Below, piece after piece: positions 8,258 to 19,952 of a DNA stretch of 40,464 nt. The position numbers and the translations under genes were made by a program. A model generated the notes under the pieces. That model saw nothing but the letters and a program-made list of their open reading frames with translations, made no database searches and was not told the origin of the DNA. The stretch is from the NCBI GenBank assembly GCA_964596835.1, contig CAZQVV010000014.1:1-40464 (forward strand), read 5' to 3'. Source of the stretch: JAADGZ01 sp964596835 (lineage in GTDB: Bacteria; Pseudomonadota; Gammaproteobacteria; UBA6429; Thiohalophilaceae). Within the stretch, counting starts at the first letter, position 1. The number at the start of each line of letters is the position of its first letter.

Positions 8258-9136
8258 ATGGCATTATGGCAACACATTGCGCTAGAGATTTCGGCGGCCA
8301 GTGGTGAACGGTTTGAACTGGAAACGCAGCAAGCGATGGCGGGGGGGTGCATTAGTCAGGCATACCGATTGAAAGGACGGCAGGGTAAGGGGTATTTCGT
8401 CAAGCTTAATCAGGCCGCGTCATTGCCCATGTTTGAAGCAGAAGAGGAAGGATTACAGGAACTGGCGCGAGCCGATGCGATCAAAGTTCCGACATCGTTA
8501 TGCAGTGGCATGGCGGCTGGGCAGGCTTTTTTAGTGCTGGAGGATCTGTCGCTGGGGGGCGCGGGGTCGATGGCGGCCTTTGGCCGGCAGCTGGCGCAGA
8601 TGCATCGCCATACACAGCAACAGTTTGGCTGGCGTGGTGACAATACCATTGGTTCCACTACCCAGATCAATACGCCGACTGGTAGTTGGGTTAACTTCTG
8701 GCGTGAACAACGGTTGGGGTTTCAGTTACAACTGGCGGCTGAAAACGGTGCCGCTCGTAGCCTGATCGATAAGGGGCAAAAGCTGTTGCAGGGTTTTGAT
8801 TGCCTGTTCAGCGACTATCAGCCCGTAGCCTCGTTGTTACATGGCGATCTGTGGTCCGGCAACTATGCTTTTACCCGGATGGGGGAGGCGGTGATTTTCG
8901 ACCCGGCCGTGTATTACGGCGACAGGGAAACGGATGTCGCCATGAGTGAGCTCTTTGGTGGCTTTTCCGCAGATTTTTATGCCGCATATCAGGAAGCCTG
9001 GCCGCTAAACAGCGGCTATGCCGTGCGCAAGACGTTTTACAATCTTTACCATGTCCTCAATCACTTCAATCTCTTCGGCGGCGGTTATGCGGCACAGGCC
9101 GAGGCTATGATTGAACGTCTGCTGGCAGAATGCTGA
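8258..9136 (+). CDS. Fructosamine kinase family protein
   Basis: A 292-residue cytoplasmic kinase of the fructosamine-3-kinase/ketosamine kinase family (aminoglycoside phosphotransferase fold). Family members phosphorylate sugar adducts on amines, allowing spontaneous deglycation of proteins or metabolites. Visible features are the nucleotide-binding lysine in GYFVKLN (K49), the catalytic loop LLHGDLWSGN (about 193-202) with its Asp and Asn, and the metal-binding DPAVYYGDRE (215-224). The length matches the family (about 285-300). The ATG at 8258 has a weak AGG close upstream. The gene is divergent from the MgtC-like gene and converges with the chemoreceptor gene. The actual substrate cannot be told. 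Confidence 0.93.
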   Translation: MALWQHIALEISAASGERFELETQQAMAGGCISQAYRLKGRQGKGYFVKLNQAASLPMFEAEEEGLQELARADAIKVPTSLCSGMAAGQAFLVLEDLSLGGAGSMAAFGRQLAQMHRHTQQQFGWRGDNTIGSTTQINTPTGSWVNFWREQRLGFQLQLAAENGAARSLIDKGQKLLQGFDCLFSDYQPVASLLHGDLWSGNYAFTRMGEAVIFDPAVYYGDRETDVAMSELFGGFSADFYAAYQEAWPLNSGYAVRKTFYNLYHVLNHFNLFGGGYAAQAEAMIERLLAEC

Positions 9137-9154
9137 GTTATATCTGAACGCTAT

Positions 9155-10741
9155 TCAGGTTCGGCGCTTGTCCCAGAACTGTGCCGCCAGCATCTTCATA
9201 TCCTGTGCCTCGTGGGCCATTGCGGTACTGGCCTCTTCGCTGCTGCGAATGCCCTCGACGCTGATTTCCGAGGTCTGCTGGATATTAACGACATTCTGGC
9301 TGACTTCCTGGGCGACGGCATTTTGCTCATCGACGGCGGTGGCAATCTGCGCGCTCATATCGTTGATAGTGGCCACCGCATCGGTAATGGCATCCAGCGA
9401 GGTGACCGCTTCCTTGCCGCGTTCGACGCTGTTGTCCGCCTGGCTACGGCTTTTACCCATGACCTCAACGGCTCGGCCGGTGCCGCTTTGCAGATGTTCG
9501 ATCATGTCCTGAATCTCGCGGGTAGAGTCACGGGTGCGGTTGGCCAGGGTGCGTACCTCATCGGCGACCACAGCGAAGCCGCGGCCCTGATCGCCGGCGC
9601 GGGCGGCCTCGATGGCGGCGTTGAGAGCCAGCAGATTGGTTTGTTCGGCAATATCACTGATGACATTGACCACGCTACTGATTTTGTCGCTGTCCTTGTT
9701 CAGCTCCTGAATGACCTCGCTGGCCTGCTCGACATCCCGGGCAAGACTGTGAATAGCCTCCATCGTGCGGTTGACCACCTGTTTGCTGTTGCTGGTTTCG
9801 GTATTGGCCTGTTTGGCAGATTCCGCAGTGAGCTGGGCATTGGCCGCCACTTCCTGAATGCTGGCCGACATTTCCGTTACCGCCGTGGCTACCTGTTCGG
9901 TCTCTGAATGCTGGTTATTGATGCTGTCCTTGTTCAGCTCAATGGAGTGGATGAGTTTGTCCGCATATTGAGAAATGTCGCTGGAACTGTCGGCGATACG
10001 GCCGACTATGCCGCCGGTTTCTGTTTCCAGATATTTCATGGCCAGCATCACCTGGCCCGCCTCATCATGACGGTCGGTGAAGATATGCCGGGCAATCGGA
10101 TTATTAAAAATACGCCTGGTTTTTGCAAAGATTTTGCACAGCGGAAGGATTTCCCGGTAATAAAAGGCAGGAATAATGGCGAAGCCGGGCAGCAGGCTGA
10201 GCAGCGCCAGCAGCGGGCTCAGGTTGCCATTGAGCACGGGTATGCTCAGGGTGGCCAGTTGCAGCAGCAAAAAAGTGATGATCAGTTTATAACGTAACTT
10301 CAGCGGTGAGTACTTGAGCCAGCGAGGCCGTTTGCCGTTATTGAGACTGGCATAAAGTTTTTCTGCACGTCGGATCTCTTCAGGGTGAGCCTTGCTGCGA
10401 ACCGACTGGTATTCGCAGATTTCACCGTTTTTCATAATCGGAGTGACATAGGCGTTGACCCAGTAGTAATCCCCGTTTTTGCAACGGTTCTTGACGATGC
10501 CCATCCAGGACCGGCCGGACTTGATGGTTTTCCAGAGGTCGTCAAAGGCCGCAGGCGGCATGTCGGGATGGCGCACCACATTGTGGTTTTTACCGATTAG
10601 TTCGTCTTTGTCAAAGCCACTGATAGCGATGAAGTCAGGATTGACGTAGGTGATGGCGCCTTTCAGATTGGTGGTGGAGAGGAGATTGGCGTCATCGGCA
10701 AAGGTTTTTTCATTATGGGTTACAGGCAGGTTTTTCTTCAT
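9155..10741 (-). CDS. Aer-like PAS methyl-accepting chemotaxis protein
   Basis: A 528-residue energy- or aerotaxis-type receptor. The N-terminal PAS domain (about 10-125) resembles E. coli Aer: ADDANLLSTTNLKGAITYVN, then SGFDKDELIGKNHNVVRHPDMP. A hydrophobic hairpin at about 150-195 anchors it, with almost no periplasmic domain. The C-terminal signalling hairpin (about 355-410) is canonical: DIAEQTNLLALNAAIEAARA and GRGFAVVADEVRTLA. Aer proteins bind FAD and report redox state to CheA/CheW; FAD binding here is inferred from the PAS type. The ATG at 10741 has GAG six bases upstream and fits the Aer N-terminus; a GTG at 10753 would add four residues. No che genes lie nearby, so it is an orphan receptor, probably expressed from the sigma-28-like promoter at 10844-10871. 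Confidence 0.93.
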   Translation of the reverse strand: MKKNLPVTHNEKTFADDANLLSTTNLKGAITYVNPDFIAISGFDKDELIGKNHNVVRHPDMPPAAFDDLWKTIKSGRSWMGIVKNRCKNGDYYWVNAYVTPIMKNGEICEYQSVRSKAHPEEIRRAEKLYASLNNGKRPRWLKYSPLKLRYKLIITFLLLQLATLSIPVLNGNLSPLLALLSLLPGFAIIPAFYYREILPLCKIFAKTRRIFNNPIARHIFTDRHDEAGQVMLAMKYLETETGGIVGRIADSSSDISQYADKLIHSIELNKDSINNQHSETEQVATAVTEMSASIQEVAANAQLTAESAKQANTETSNSKQVVNRTMEAIHSLARDVEQASEVIQELNKDSDKISSVVNVISDIAEQTNLLALNAAIEAARAGDQGRGFAVVADEVRTLANRTRDSTREIQDMIEHLQSGTGRAVEVMGKSRSQADNSVERGKEAVTSLDAITDAVATINDMSAQIATAVDEQNAVAQEVSQNVVNIQQTSEISVEGIRSSEEASTAMAHEAQDMKMLAAQFWDKRRT

Positions 10742-10843
10742 GTCTCGGCTCACTGATCGTCTAGGCCGTCGGTTTTTTAAAGGACGGTACTATTAGAAAT
10801 AGGATAGAGATAGGCCTGCAAGGAACCTACCCTGGTGGAGTTT

Positions 10844-10871
10844 TTATCGGTTTGCGAAGGAAAATACTTTA
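10844..10871 (-). promoter_or_regulatory. Sigma-28 (FliA)-like promoter for the chemoreceptor gene
   Basis: Read on the minus strand, TAAAGTAT (complement of 10864-10871) and ACCGATAA (complement of 10844-10851) match the enterobacterial sigma-28 boxes TAAAGTTT and GCCGATAA at seven of eight bases each. The spacer is 12 nt against the usual 11. The predicted start lies about 95 bases before the receptor ATG. The pairing with a chemoreceptor makes the match meaningful. Confidence 0.5.
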
Positions 10872-10918
10872 ATCAGGTATCTTGTGGTTTATCCAGGTTA
10901 GACGCATTGGCCCAGGGG

Positions 10919-12118
10919 TTACTCGGCGTGCAGGGCTTCGACCGGATCCAGGCGGGCGGCGCGGCGGGCAGGCAGGACGCCGGCGAGCAGGCCGATGAGG
11001 ATGGCGCTGACTTCCGCCAGCAACACATAGAGCCAGGGCGTGTGTACCGGCAGGGCAGGCAGAAGTAGGTTCAGCAACTGTGCGCTACCCAGTCCGAAGA
11101 CCAGTCCGCTGAAGCCGCCGATAGCGGCGAGGATGGTGGCTTCGCCAAGAAACAGGCCGAGTATCTGTCGGCGGCTGGCGCCCAGGGCGCGCAGCAGACC
11201 GATTTCACGAGTGCGTTCATTGACCGCGATGGTCATGATGGTGATGATGCCGATTGCACCCACCAGCAGGGAGATGGCACCAATAGCGGCGACCGCGAAG
11301 GTCAGCACGTTGAGCACCGAGCCGAGCACATCCAGCATCTGCTGCTGGGTGGTGATGGTCACGTCATCTGTACCATGGCGGGCTTTAAGTGTGCGCCGGA
11401 TGCCCTTTACCACTTTGTCTACCGGTGTATTTTCCGCATACAACACATCGATTTCAAACAGGCTGTCACGGTTGAACAAAGCCATACTGCGGGCGGCGGG
11501 AATATAAACCGTATCGTCCAGATCAAAACCCAGCACCGTACCCTTGGACTCCATCACACCAATCACGCGATAGCGGCTGCCGCCGATAGTAATACGCTGC
11601 CCCAGGGGATTGCTGTCAGCGAACAACTCCTTACGCAGCTTGCTGCCCAGTACGGCGAAGGCGCGTGGTGCCGTGGGATCATCAGGCGGCAGGAAGCGTC
11701 CGGATTTAACCGTCATGCTGAAAGCTTCGGGCATGGCCGGACCCACGCCATAGACCGAGGCGCGTCGGCTTCGGTTGGCGGCTTCCACCTCGGCGTTGCC
11801 CTGCACAAAGGGCACCACGGCGAGGGCATAGGGCAAGCGCTTCAGGGCGCCAGCGTCCTCGATACTCAGGGGTCGCTCACTGCCAAACATACCCACACTG
11901 GCGCCGCTGGTGGTGGCACGGCCAGGATTGATAGCGACCAGGTTGGTGCCGAACTGGGTAAATTCGGCCAGTACAAAGTGGTGGATGCCTTCGCCAATGG
12001 AGGTCAATAGCACCACGGCGGCAATGCCGACGCCGATGCCCAGGGCGGTGAGAAAACTGCGCAAACGATGGTCGCCGAGAGAGCGGCGGGTGAGGTTAAA
12101 ATAGTCGCGGCTGAGCAT
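10919..12118 (-). CDS. MacB-type ABC transporter permease (second of two)
   Basis: A 399-residue permease with the MacB/FtsX layout: one N-terminal membrane span (LRSFLTALGIGVGIAAVVLLTS), a large periplasmic domain at about 45-270 (LVAINPGRATTSG), then three spans in the FtsX domain with the NERTREIGLLRALGASRRQI coupling motif and a C-terminal LPARRAARLDPVEAL. Such permeases pair with a LolD/MacB-type ATPase and a HlyD-type adaptor to move substrates from the periplasmic side outward. It starts 17 bases after its paralogue at 12136-13350 and is cotranscribed with it. Its ATPase is missing next door and is most likely the one at 19271-19936. The substrate is unknown. Confidence 0.92.
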   Translation of the reverse strand: MLSRDYFNLTRRSLGDHRLRSFLTALGIGVGIAAVVLLTSIGEGIHHFVLAEFTQFGTNLVAINPGRATTSGASVGMFGSERPLSIEDAGALKRLPYALAVVPFVQGNAEVEAANRSRRASVYGVGPAMPEAFSMTVKSGRFLPPDDPTAPRAFAVLGSKLRKELFADSNPLGQRITIGGSRYRVIGVMESKGTVLGFDLDDTVYIPAARSMALFNRDSLFEIDVLYAENTPVDKVVKGIRRTLKARHGTDDVTITTQQQMLDVLGSVLNVLTFAVAAIGAISLLVGAIGIITIMTIAVNERTREIGLLRALGASRRQILGLFLGEATILAAIGGFSGLVFGLGSAQLLNLLLPALPVHTPWLYVLLAEVSAILIGLLAGVLPARRAARLDPVEALHAE

Positions 12119-12135
12119 CGTCTTAGGTCATACTC

Positions 12136-13350
12136 TCAGCGCCCTGACAGAGCCATCACCGGATCCAGGCGGGCGGCGCGGCGGGCGGGCAGCAGTGAAA
12201 ACAGTAGCCCAGCGCCCAGCGCCACGGCCAGTGAGCCGATGATTGCCCAGGTCGGGGCATAGGCGGGCAGGCTGGGAAAGGCGTAGCGAAGGGTGGCATT
12301 GCCCAGCCCGCCCAGCAGCAGCCCGGCCCCCGCCCCCAGAGTGGAGAGCAGGATGGCTTCGGAAATAATCAGAACGATGATTTGCCGAGGAGCGGCCCCC
12401 AGCGCTTTGAGCAGACCGATTTCGGCGGTGCGCTGGGAGACGGCGACCAGCATTACGTTCATGATCAGGATCCCGGCTACGGCCAGACTGATAGCGGCGA
12501 TACCGCCTACGGCGTAGGTGAGCGCGCCGAGAATGCGATCAAAAGTAGCCAGTACCGCATCCTGGGTGATGACGGTCACGTCCCGTTTGCCCTGATGGCG
12601 CGCCTTCAGGGTGTCGATGACAAACTGCTTGACCGGCCCGATGTCGATTCGGTTTCGGGCTTCGATGAGAATACGAAACAGCGAGGCCGTATTGAACAGT
12701 TGCTGCGCTGAGGCGACCGGAACAAGAATGGTGTCCTGTACATCGACGCCGATGGAACGGCCTTCGGAGGCCAGTACGCCGATGACCCGGAAGCGGCGGT
12801 CACCCAGCCGCAACCATTCACCGAGCACCCGTCCGGGGCCGAATAGTTCCTCACGAATTTTCTTGCCAATGATGCAGACCGAGGTGGCGCGATCCAGATC
12901 GGTCTGTGGCAGAAACGTTCCCTGGGCCATGTCCCAGTGACGTATGCCCAGTAAATCATGGTTGCTGCCGATGACGACGGCTGCGCGGCTGCGCCCCTGA
13001 TAGTGGGCATTGACCGAACCGACATTGATCGGTGCGATACGCCGCACCTGCGCTGAGCGCAGTAGTGACTGGGCATCATTCAGAGTGAGATCGCGTGGTG
13101 TTTCCCCCATCAGGGTGGTGGGGTTGAGGCCGGTGGTTTCCGAATAACCGGGCAAAACGATAATGAGGTTGGTGCCCAGCGAGGCGAACTCACCGGTAAC
13201 ATAACGGCGCGCACCCTCTCCCAGTGCGGTGAGCATAATCACCGCCGCCACGCCAATGGCCATCGCCAGCAACATCAGCAAGGTGCGCGCCGGATAGCCT
13301 TTCAGGGCGCGCCAGGCAAAGCGTGCAATATCACCGGCCAGAATTTGCAT
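12136..13350 (-). CDS. MacB-type ABC transporter permease (first of two)
   Basis: A 404-residue paralogue of the next gene with the same MacB/FtsX architecture: N-terminal span (ARTLLMLLAMAIGVAAVIML), periplasmic domain with NLIIVLPGYSETTG, and a C-terminal three-span FtsX domain containing SQRTAEIGLLKALGAAPRQI and LLPARRAARLDPVMALSG. The two permeases probably form a heterodimer. The ATG at 13350 has no clear ribosome binding site, which would fit a gene that once depended on translation of an upstream cistron. The canonical upstream partner (ATPase) lies about 5.9 kb further on the same strand, with nifJ and other genes between. Confidence 0.92.
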   Translation of the reverse strand: MQILAGDIARFAWRALKGYPARTLLMLLAMAIGVAAVIMLTALGEGARRYVTGEFASLGTNLIIVLPGYSETTGLNPTTLMGETPRDLTLNDAQSLLRSAQVRRIAPINVGSVNAHYQGRSRAAVVIGSNHDLLGIRHWDMAQGTFLPQTDLDRATSVCIIGKKIREELFGPGRVLGEWLRLGDRRFRVIGVLASEGRSIGVDVQDTILVPVASAQQLFNTASLFRILIEARNRIDIGPVKQFVIDTLKARHQGKRDVTVITQDAVLATFDRILGALTYAVGGIAAISLAVAGILIMNVMLVAVSQRTAEIGLLKALGAAPRQIIVLIISEAILLSTLGAGAGLLLGGLGNATLRYAFPSLPAYAPTWAIIGSLAVALGAGLLFSLLPARRAARLDPVMALSGR

Positions 13351-13390
13351 GTTCTATCTATTCCATCTGTAGGCAGTGCTGATGGGGTTT

Positions 13391-13407
13391 CGCCCGGTCC
13401 CCGGGCG
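13391..13407. repeat. GC-rich hairpin between permease and nifJ
   Basis: CGCCCGG at 13391-13397 and CCGGGCG at 13401-13407 form a 7-bp stem around 3 bases. It lies 41 bases upstream of the permease start, in the divergent gap before nifJ. Confidence 0.4.
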
Positions 13408-13488
13408 GGGTATCATGGCTATCCCATATCAGGAAAGCCTAATTTATCAGCTCTGGCTTTTATTTAGACGCATTATTGATGCATTCTA

Positions 13489-13494
13489 TATAAT
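13489..13494 (+). promoter_or_regulatory. Perfect -10 box (TATAAT) upstream of nifJ
   Basis: TATAAT occurs about 98 bases before the nifJ ATG in locally AT-rich DNA. No good -35 hexamer is visible at 16-18 bases, so an activator may be needed, or the match is by chance. Confidence 0.4.
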
Positions 13495-13591
13495 CTGCCG
13501 TGACGATACCCTGGTGTCAAGACTCAAACGCTCGACCCCTCTTTACGGCGTATTATTGAACACGCTGGAAAAATAATCCTGGATAGTTTTT

Positions 13592-17164
<3,573 letters not shown>

Positions 17165-17191
17165 ACCAGCCTGTGACCGGTAAGGGTTCAA

Positions 17192-17225
17192 TCTCTTTGG
17201 GTGCCATTCCCCGCTGCTTGCGGCG
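17192..17225. repeat. 34-bp dispersed repeat, copy 1
   Basis: This segment after nifJ matches 39687-39720 with only two differences over 34 bases. Both copies begin TCTCTTTGGGTG and contain CCGCTGCTTGC, and both follow the end of a rightward gene. Here the hairpin's right arm is eroded, so this copy folds less well than the other. Confidence 0.75.
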
Positions 17226-17297
17226 AAAAATAGCAGGATGGGTAAAACAAAGTGCGAAGTCCAGAGGGGAAACCGACCAGCGCGCTACCACTTAATA

Positions 17298-17318
17298 CCC
17301 CGTCCGCTTGCGGCGGGG
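17298..17318 (+). terminator. Probable intrinsic-type terminator after nifJ
   Basis: A strong GC-rich stem pairs 17298-17307 with 17310-17318 (nine pairs, one bulged T, TT loop), followed by TTGTTA. It lies about 130 bases past the nifJ stop and just ahead of the hydrolase start. The U-run is short, so termination efficiency is uncertain. Confidence 0.5.
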
Positions 17319-17346
17319 TTGTTATAGACGCGTATTGGGTCGGCCC

Positions 17347-18237
17347 ATGATACGGACAATGCACGACAAACCGGAAACACACTTTCTCACCCTGCCGGAC
17401 GGTCGGCGGCTGGCTTATGCTCGCTATGGTGCGCCATCCGGCCGGCCGCTGTTTTACCTGCACGGCCTGCCCGGTTCCCGGTATGAATGCCAGTTGATTG
17501 ATGCGCCGGCATGCGAGGCCGGTGTCAGCGTGATTGCCCCGGATCGTCCCGGTTACGGCCTGACCCCGCCACGGCGCGACCCTTCATTGTGCGCCTGGAC
17601 CCACGACATCGCGGCCCTGGCTGACGGGTTGGGCATCGACCGTTTCGGGGTCATCGGCGTTTCAGGCGGCGGCCCCTGCGCCCTGGCCTGCGCCCATGAA
17701 ATGCCCGAAAGGGTCAGAGTAGTCGCCCTGGTGGCAAGCCTGGGGCCGGTATCTGAAACATCGCTGAGAAAGGCCATGAAGCGGCCCGCCCGGCTCCTTT
17801 TTTATCTGGCCAACCACCTGCCCGCGCTGTTCAGACTGATGGTCGCGCAACCCGTCATGCAACTGTCCCGGATCAGGCCCGAGTGGCTGATACGCCTGGT
17901 GGCCGCTGCCAATGGGGGGGCCGACAAACGCATCCTGCTCGAACCGCTCGTACTCCGGGCTTTCACGTTGAGTATTCAGGCTTGTTTTCAGCAGGGTGCC
18001 CTGGGCAGTATGCAGGACCTGCGCCTGTTCCGACAGCCCTGGGGATTCGAGCTTGGCAATATCCGGGCACCGGTCCACCTGTGGCACGGCGACCTGGACA
18101 AAATCGTACCCCCCAGCCACAGTCGTCACATCCACAGTCGGTTGCCCAACTCAAGCCTGGATATTGTCCTGCGGGAAGGGCACTTTTCGTTACCGCTCAA
18201 ACATATGCGGGATTTTCTCGAAACCGTACGGGCTTGA
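17347..18237 (+). CDS. Alpha/beta hydrolase
   Basis: A 296-residue alpha/beta-hydrolase-fold enzyme. Visible elements are the oxyanion-region YLHGLPGSR, the nucleophile elbow GVSGGGP (Ser near 106), the acid in HLWHGDLDKIVPP (Asp near 249) and the catalytic His in REGHFSLP (near 279). No signal peptide is visible, so it is probably cytoplasmic. The family covers esterases, epoxide hydrolases, haloperoxidase-like and C-C hydrolases, and the substrate cannot be inferred. The ATG at 17347 is preferred: the frame is open upstream to a TTG at 17308, but that lies within the hairpin at 17298-17318. No clear ribosome binding site precedes either ATG (17347 or 17359). It lies between nifJ and a repeat-rich, gap-containing segment. 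Confidence 0.9.
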   Translation: MIRTMHDKPETHFLTLPDGRRLAYARYGAPSGRPLFYLHGLPGSRYECQLIDAPACEAGVSVIAPDRPGYGLTPPRRDPSLCAWTHDIAALADGLGIDRFGVIGVSGGGPCALACAHEMPERVRVVALVASLGPVSETSLRKAMKRPARLLFYLANHLPALFRLMVAQPVMQLSRIRPEWLIRLVAAANGGADKRILLEPLVLRAFTLSIQACFQQGALGSMQDLRLFRQPWGFELGNIRAPVHLWHGDLDKIVPPSHSRHIHSRLPNSSLDIVLREGHFSLPLKHMRDFLETVRA

Positions 18238-18257
18238 TCAAACGGCGATCGCCGGTA

Positions 18258-18312
18258 GCGCCGTGACACCTGCCGGCATCACAGCAATAACGCAGGCCTG
18301 ACCCCAGCCGTG
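18258..18312. repeat. 55-bp direct repeat, left copy
   Basis: These 55 bases are identical to 18413-18467. The left copy runs straight into the N gap. Its last 14 bases are one unit of the tandem repeat that expands further right. A partial third copy (GCATCACAGCAATAACGCAA) lies at 18566-18585. Confidence 0.9.
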
Positions 18313-18412
18313 NNNNNNNNNNNNNNNNNNNNNNNNNNNNNNNNNNNNNNNNNNNNNNNNNNNNNNNNNNNNNNNNNNNNNNNNNNNNNNNNNNNNNNNN
18401 NNNNNNNNNNNN
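18313..18412. other. Assembly gap (100 N)
   Basis: Exactly 100 N separate two identical 55-bp copies. The round number suggests a conventional scaffold gap of unknown true size, caused by the repeat array. Reading frames through it are artefacts. Confidence 0.97.
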
Positions 18413-18467
18413 GCGCCGTGACACCTGCCGGCATCACAGCAATAACGCAGGCCTGACCCCAGCCGTG
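18413..18467. repeat. 55-bp direct repeat, right copy
   Basis: Identical to 18258-18312. It leads directly into the 14-bp tandem array. The duplication flanking the gap means the assembly could also have been collapsed or duplicated here. Confidence 0.9.
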
Positions 18468-18563
18468 TGACCCCAGCCGTGATAACGCAGGCCTGACCCC
18501 AGCCGTGTGACCCCAGCCGTGTGACCCCAGCCGTGTGACCCCAGCCGTGTGACCCCAGCCGTG
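18454..18563. repeat. 14-bp tandem repeat array (TGACCCCAGCCGTG)
   Basis: Seven exact copies of TGACCCCAGCCGTG are visible: two at 18454-18481, a 12-base interruption, then five at 18494-18563. One more copy lies before the gap at 18299-18312. Units abut without spacers, so this is a minisatellite and not a CRISPR. No protein-coding role is apparent. Confidence 0.92.
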
Positions 18564-18596
18564 CGGCATCACAGCAATAACGCAAGCCTTTGCTGT

Positions 18597-18878
18597 TCAT
18601 CCTTTGGGCCACTGTCGTGCTGTGTGGAATACCCGTAATATAAAAATCCTTTTATGAATAACACGATATGGGATGATGTACGGGATATTGCTTAAAATCA
18701 GTTCACGGGTGGTGGGTACACGCCCAGGGCGTCCCATCAATGGCTGGGATGGGAGATTGCTGACGGCGCGAATGATTTGTTTAACCGTTTTCTGCGCGGC
18801 AACAGGGTTGTCTTCCTCGATGTAAGTCCGGATGTTTTCAAGATCGTTCAGGGCTTCCTTTTCCCAGTGAATATTCAT
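18597..18878 (-). CDS. ParE/RelE-family toxin of a type II toxin-antitoxin pair
   Basis: A 93-residue basic protein with the compact RelE/ParE fold signature: N-terminal WEKEALNDLENIRTYIEEDNP, central helix, LPSQPLMGRPGRVPTTRELIL, then IPYIIPYRVIHKRIFILRVFHTARQWP. The RVFHTAR-type end is typical of this superfamily, which contains both gyrase inhibitors (ParE) and ribosome-dependent mRNA nucleases (RelE); which one applies cannot be told. The ATG at 18876-18878 overlaps the antitoxin stop by four bases (ATGA), indicating translational coupling. The gene ends close to the repeat array and gap. Confidence 0.92.
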   Translation of the reverse strand: MNIHWEKEALNDLENIRTYIEEDNPVAAQKTVKQIIRAVSNLPSQPLMGRPGRVPTTRELILSNIPYIIPYRVIHKRIFILRVFHTARQWPKG

Positions 18879-19141
18879 TCAGGTTGATCTTGCTCTTTTC
18901 TGGAACCCCAGCTATCTACCCATGTTTCAACCTGTTTATGGTCAACGAATTTCGATTCACCCTTATCCATTTTGTTGACAGCCTGTGCAATGGCTTCAAT
19001 TTGCCATATCTGGTTTGCCACATAGTCTTTAATCGCTTGCGCCATTAGCCAGCTGCGGGAGCGATCTTCAATATGCGCCATTTTATCCAGTAAATTTAAT
19101 GTCTCATCGTCCAGTCTTAGCGAAACACTGTGCGTCATCAT
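18875..19141 (-). CDS. Ribbon-helix-helix (CopG-like) antitoxin
   Basis: An 88-residue acidic-tailed protein. The N-terminal SVSLRLDDETLNLLDKMAHIEDRSRSWLM is a ribbon-helix-helix DNA-binding fold (residues about 4-45). The C-terminal part (KQVETWVDSWGSRKEQDQPE) would bind and neutralise the toxin. It precedes and overlaps the toxin gene by four bases, the usual order for type II pairs. It starts at tandem ATGs (19141 and 19138) just after a G-rich ribosome binding site. Antitoxins of this type repress their own promoter; the inverted repeat at 19160-19187 is a candidate operator. Confidence 0.9.
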   Translation of the reverse strand: MMTHSVSLRLDDETLNLLDKMAHIEDRSRSWLMAQAIKDYVANQIWQIEAIAQAVNKMDKGESKFVDHKQVETWVDSWGSRKEQDQPE

Positions 19142-19159
19142 CCCCCCCTTGTATATGAG

Positions 19160-19187
19160 TGTAGTTAACTGTGTTCAATATACTACA
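19160..19187. promoter_or_regulatory. Candidate autoregulatory operator of the toxin-antitoxin genes
   Basis: TGTAGT at 19160-19165 and ACTACA at 19182-19187 are perfect inverted arms 16 bases apart, 19 bases upstream of the antitoxin start, in AT-rich DNA containing TATA-like hexamers. Ribbon-helix-helix antitoxins typically bind such short inverted repeats. Confidence 0.4.
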
Positions 19188-19270
19188 TATCTCTACCCGC
19201 AACCATTTCAACCTTAAAATGCCTGTAAATCTTACTCTGCAGAGTACAGCAGAGGAGCCATACGCATCAG

Positions 19271-19936
19271 TTATTTTCGGTCAATGCGCCCGTCGAGCAT
19301 GTGGATTTGCCGCTGGGCGCGTTGGCCAATAGCGGCGTCGTGGGTGACGACAACCAACGTAATGCCACGCTGGTTGAGATCTTCGAGCGTGCGGATCACC
19401 TCCTGTCCGGAGTTCTGATCCAGGTTGCCAGTGGGTTCGTCAGCCAGCAGCATCGTGGGTTCGGTGACGGTGGCGCGGGCAATGGCGACACGCTGGCGCT
19501 GACCGCCGGAAAGCTGATCCGGTTTATGGCGGCTGCGGTCACTTAAACCCAGTGCGGCCAGCGCCTGTTCGACTCGGGGGCGGCGCGCCTCAATCGGGAT
19601 GCCGGTCAGCATCAGCGGCAGTTCCACATTTTCAAAAGCCGTGAGCCGGGGCACCAGATGGAAGGCCTGAAACACGAAACCGATATAACGGTTGCGGGCC
19701 GCAGCCTGCTGGTCGTCGCTGAGCGCGGTGACATCCTGAGCATTGAGAAGATACTGCCCGGAATTGGCGCGATCCAGCAGGCCCAGAAGATTGAGCAGGG
19801 TGGATTTGCCGGAACCCGAAGGTCCCATGATGGAAAGGTAATCGCCTGCGGCAATGTCGAGACTGATATCATCGAGCGCGCGGACGGTTTGATCGCCGAC
19901 CTGAAAGTTACGATGAATATTGCGCAGCTCGATCAT
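19271..19936 (-). CDS. ABC transporter ATP-binding protein (MacB/LolD type)
   Basis: A 221-residue stand-alone nucleotide-binding domain. Walker A GPSGSGKST (38-46), Q-loop FVFQ (Q90), signature LSGGQ (142-146), Walker B TMLLADE (161-167) with DEPTGNLD, and H-loop H199 are all intact. Sequence style (LLNLLGLLDRANSGQY, TGIPIEARR) places it in the MacB/LolD/FtsE subgroup, which works with FtsX-type permeases. The upstream gene on the same strand is a HlyD-type adaptor. The expected permeases do not follow directly; the matching pair starts at 13350, after the nifJ region. It should energise that exporter if expression from the separated loci is coordinated. Confidence 0.95.
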   Translation of the reverse strand: MIELRNIHRNFQVGDQTVRALDDISLDIAAGDYLSIMGPSGSGKSTLLNLLGLLDRANSGQYLLNAQDVTALSDDQQAAARNRYIGFVFQAFHLVPRLTAFENVELPLMLTGIPIEARRPRVEQALAALGLSDRSRHKPDQLSGGQRQRVAIARATVTEPTMLLADEPTGNLDQNSGQEVIRTLEDLNQRGITLVVVTHDAAIGQRAQRQIHMLDGRIDRK

Positions 19937-19952
19937 GATTTATTTGGGATGC

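Noticed and set aside
13376..13576. 66-codon frame upstream of nifJ
   Set aside because: It crosses a GC-rich hairpin and a TATAAT box in the promoter region; no ribosome binding site or family signal.
18454..18563. CRISPR-like array
   Set aside because: Units are only 14 bases and abut directly with no unique spacers; no cas genes.
18197..18612. Overlapping minus-strand frames running through the N gap
   Set aside because: They consist of N codons and tandem-repeat translation (repeats of His-Gly-Trp-Gly-like words); no real protein features.
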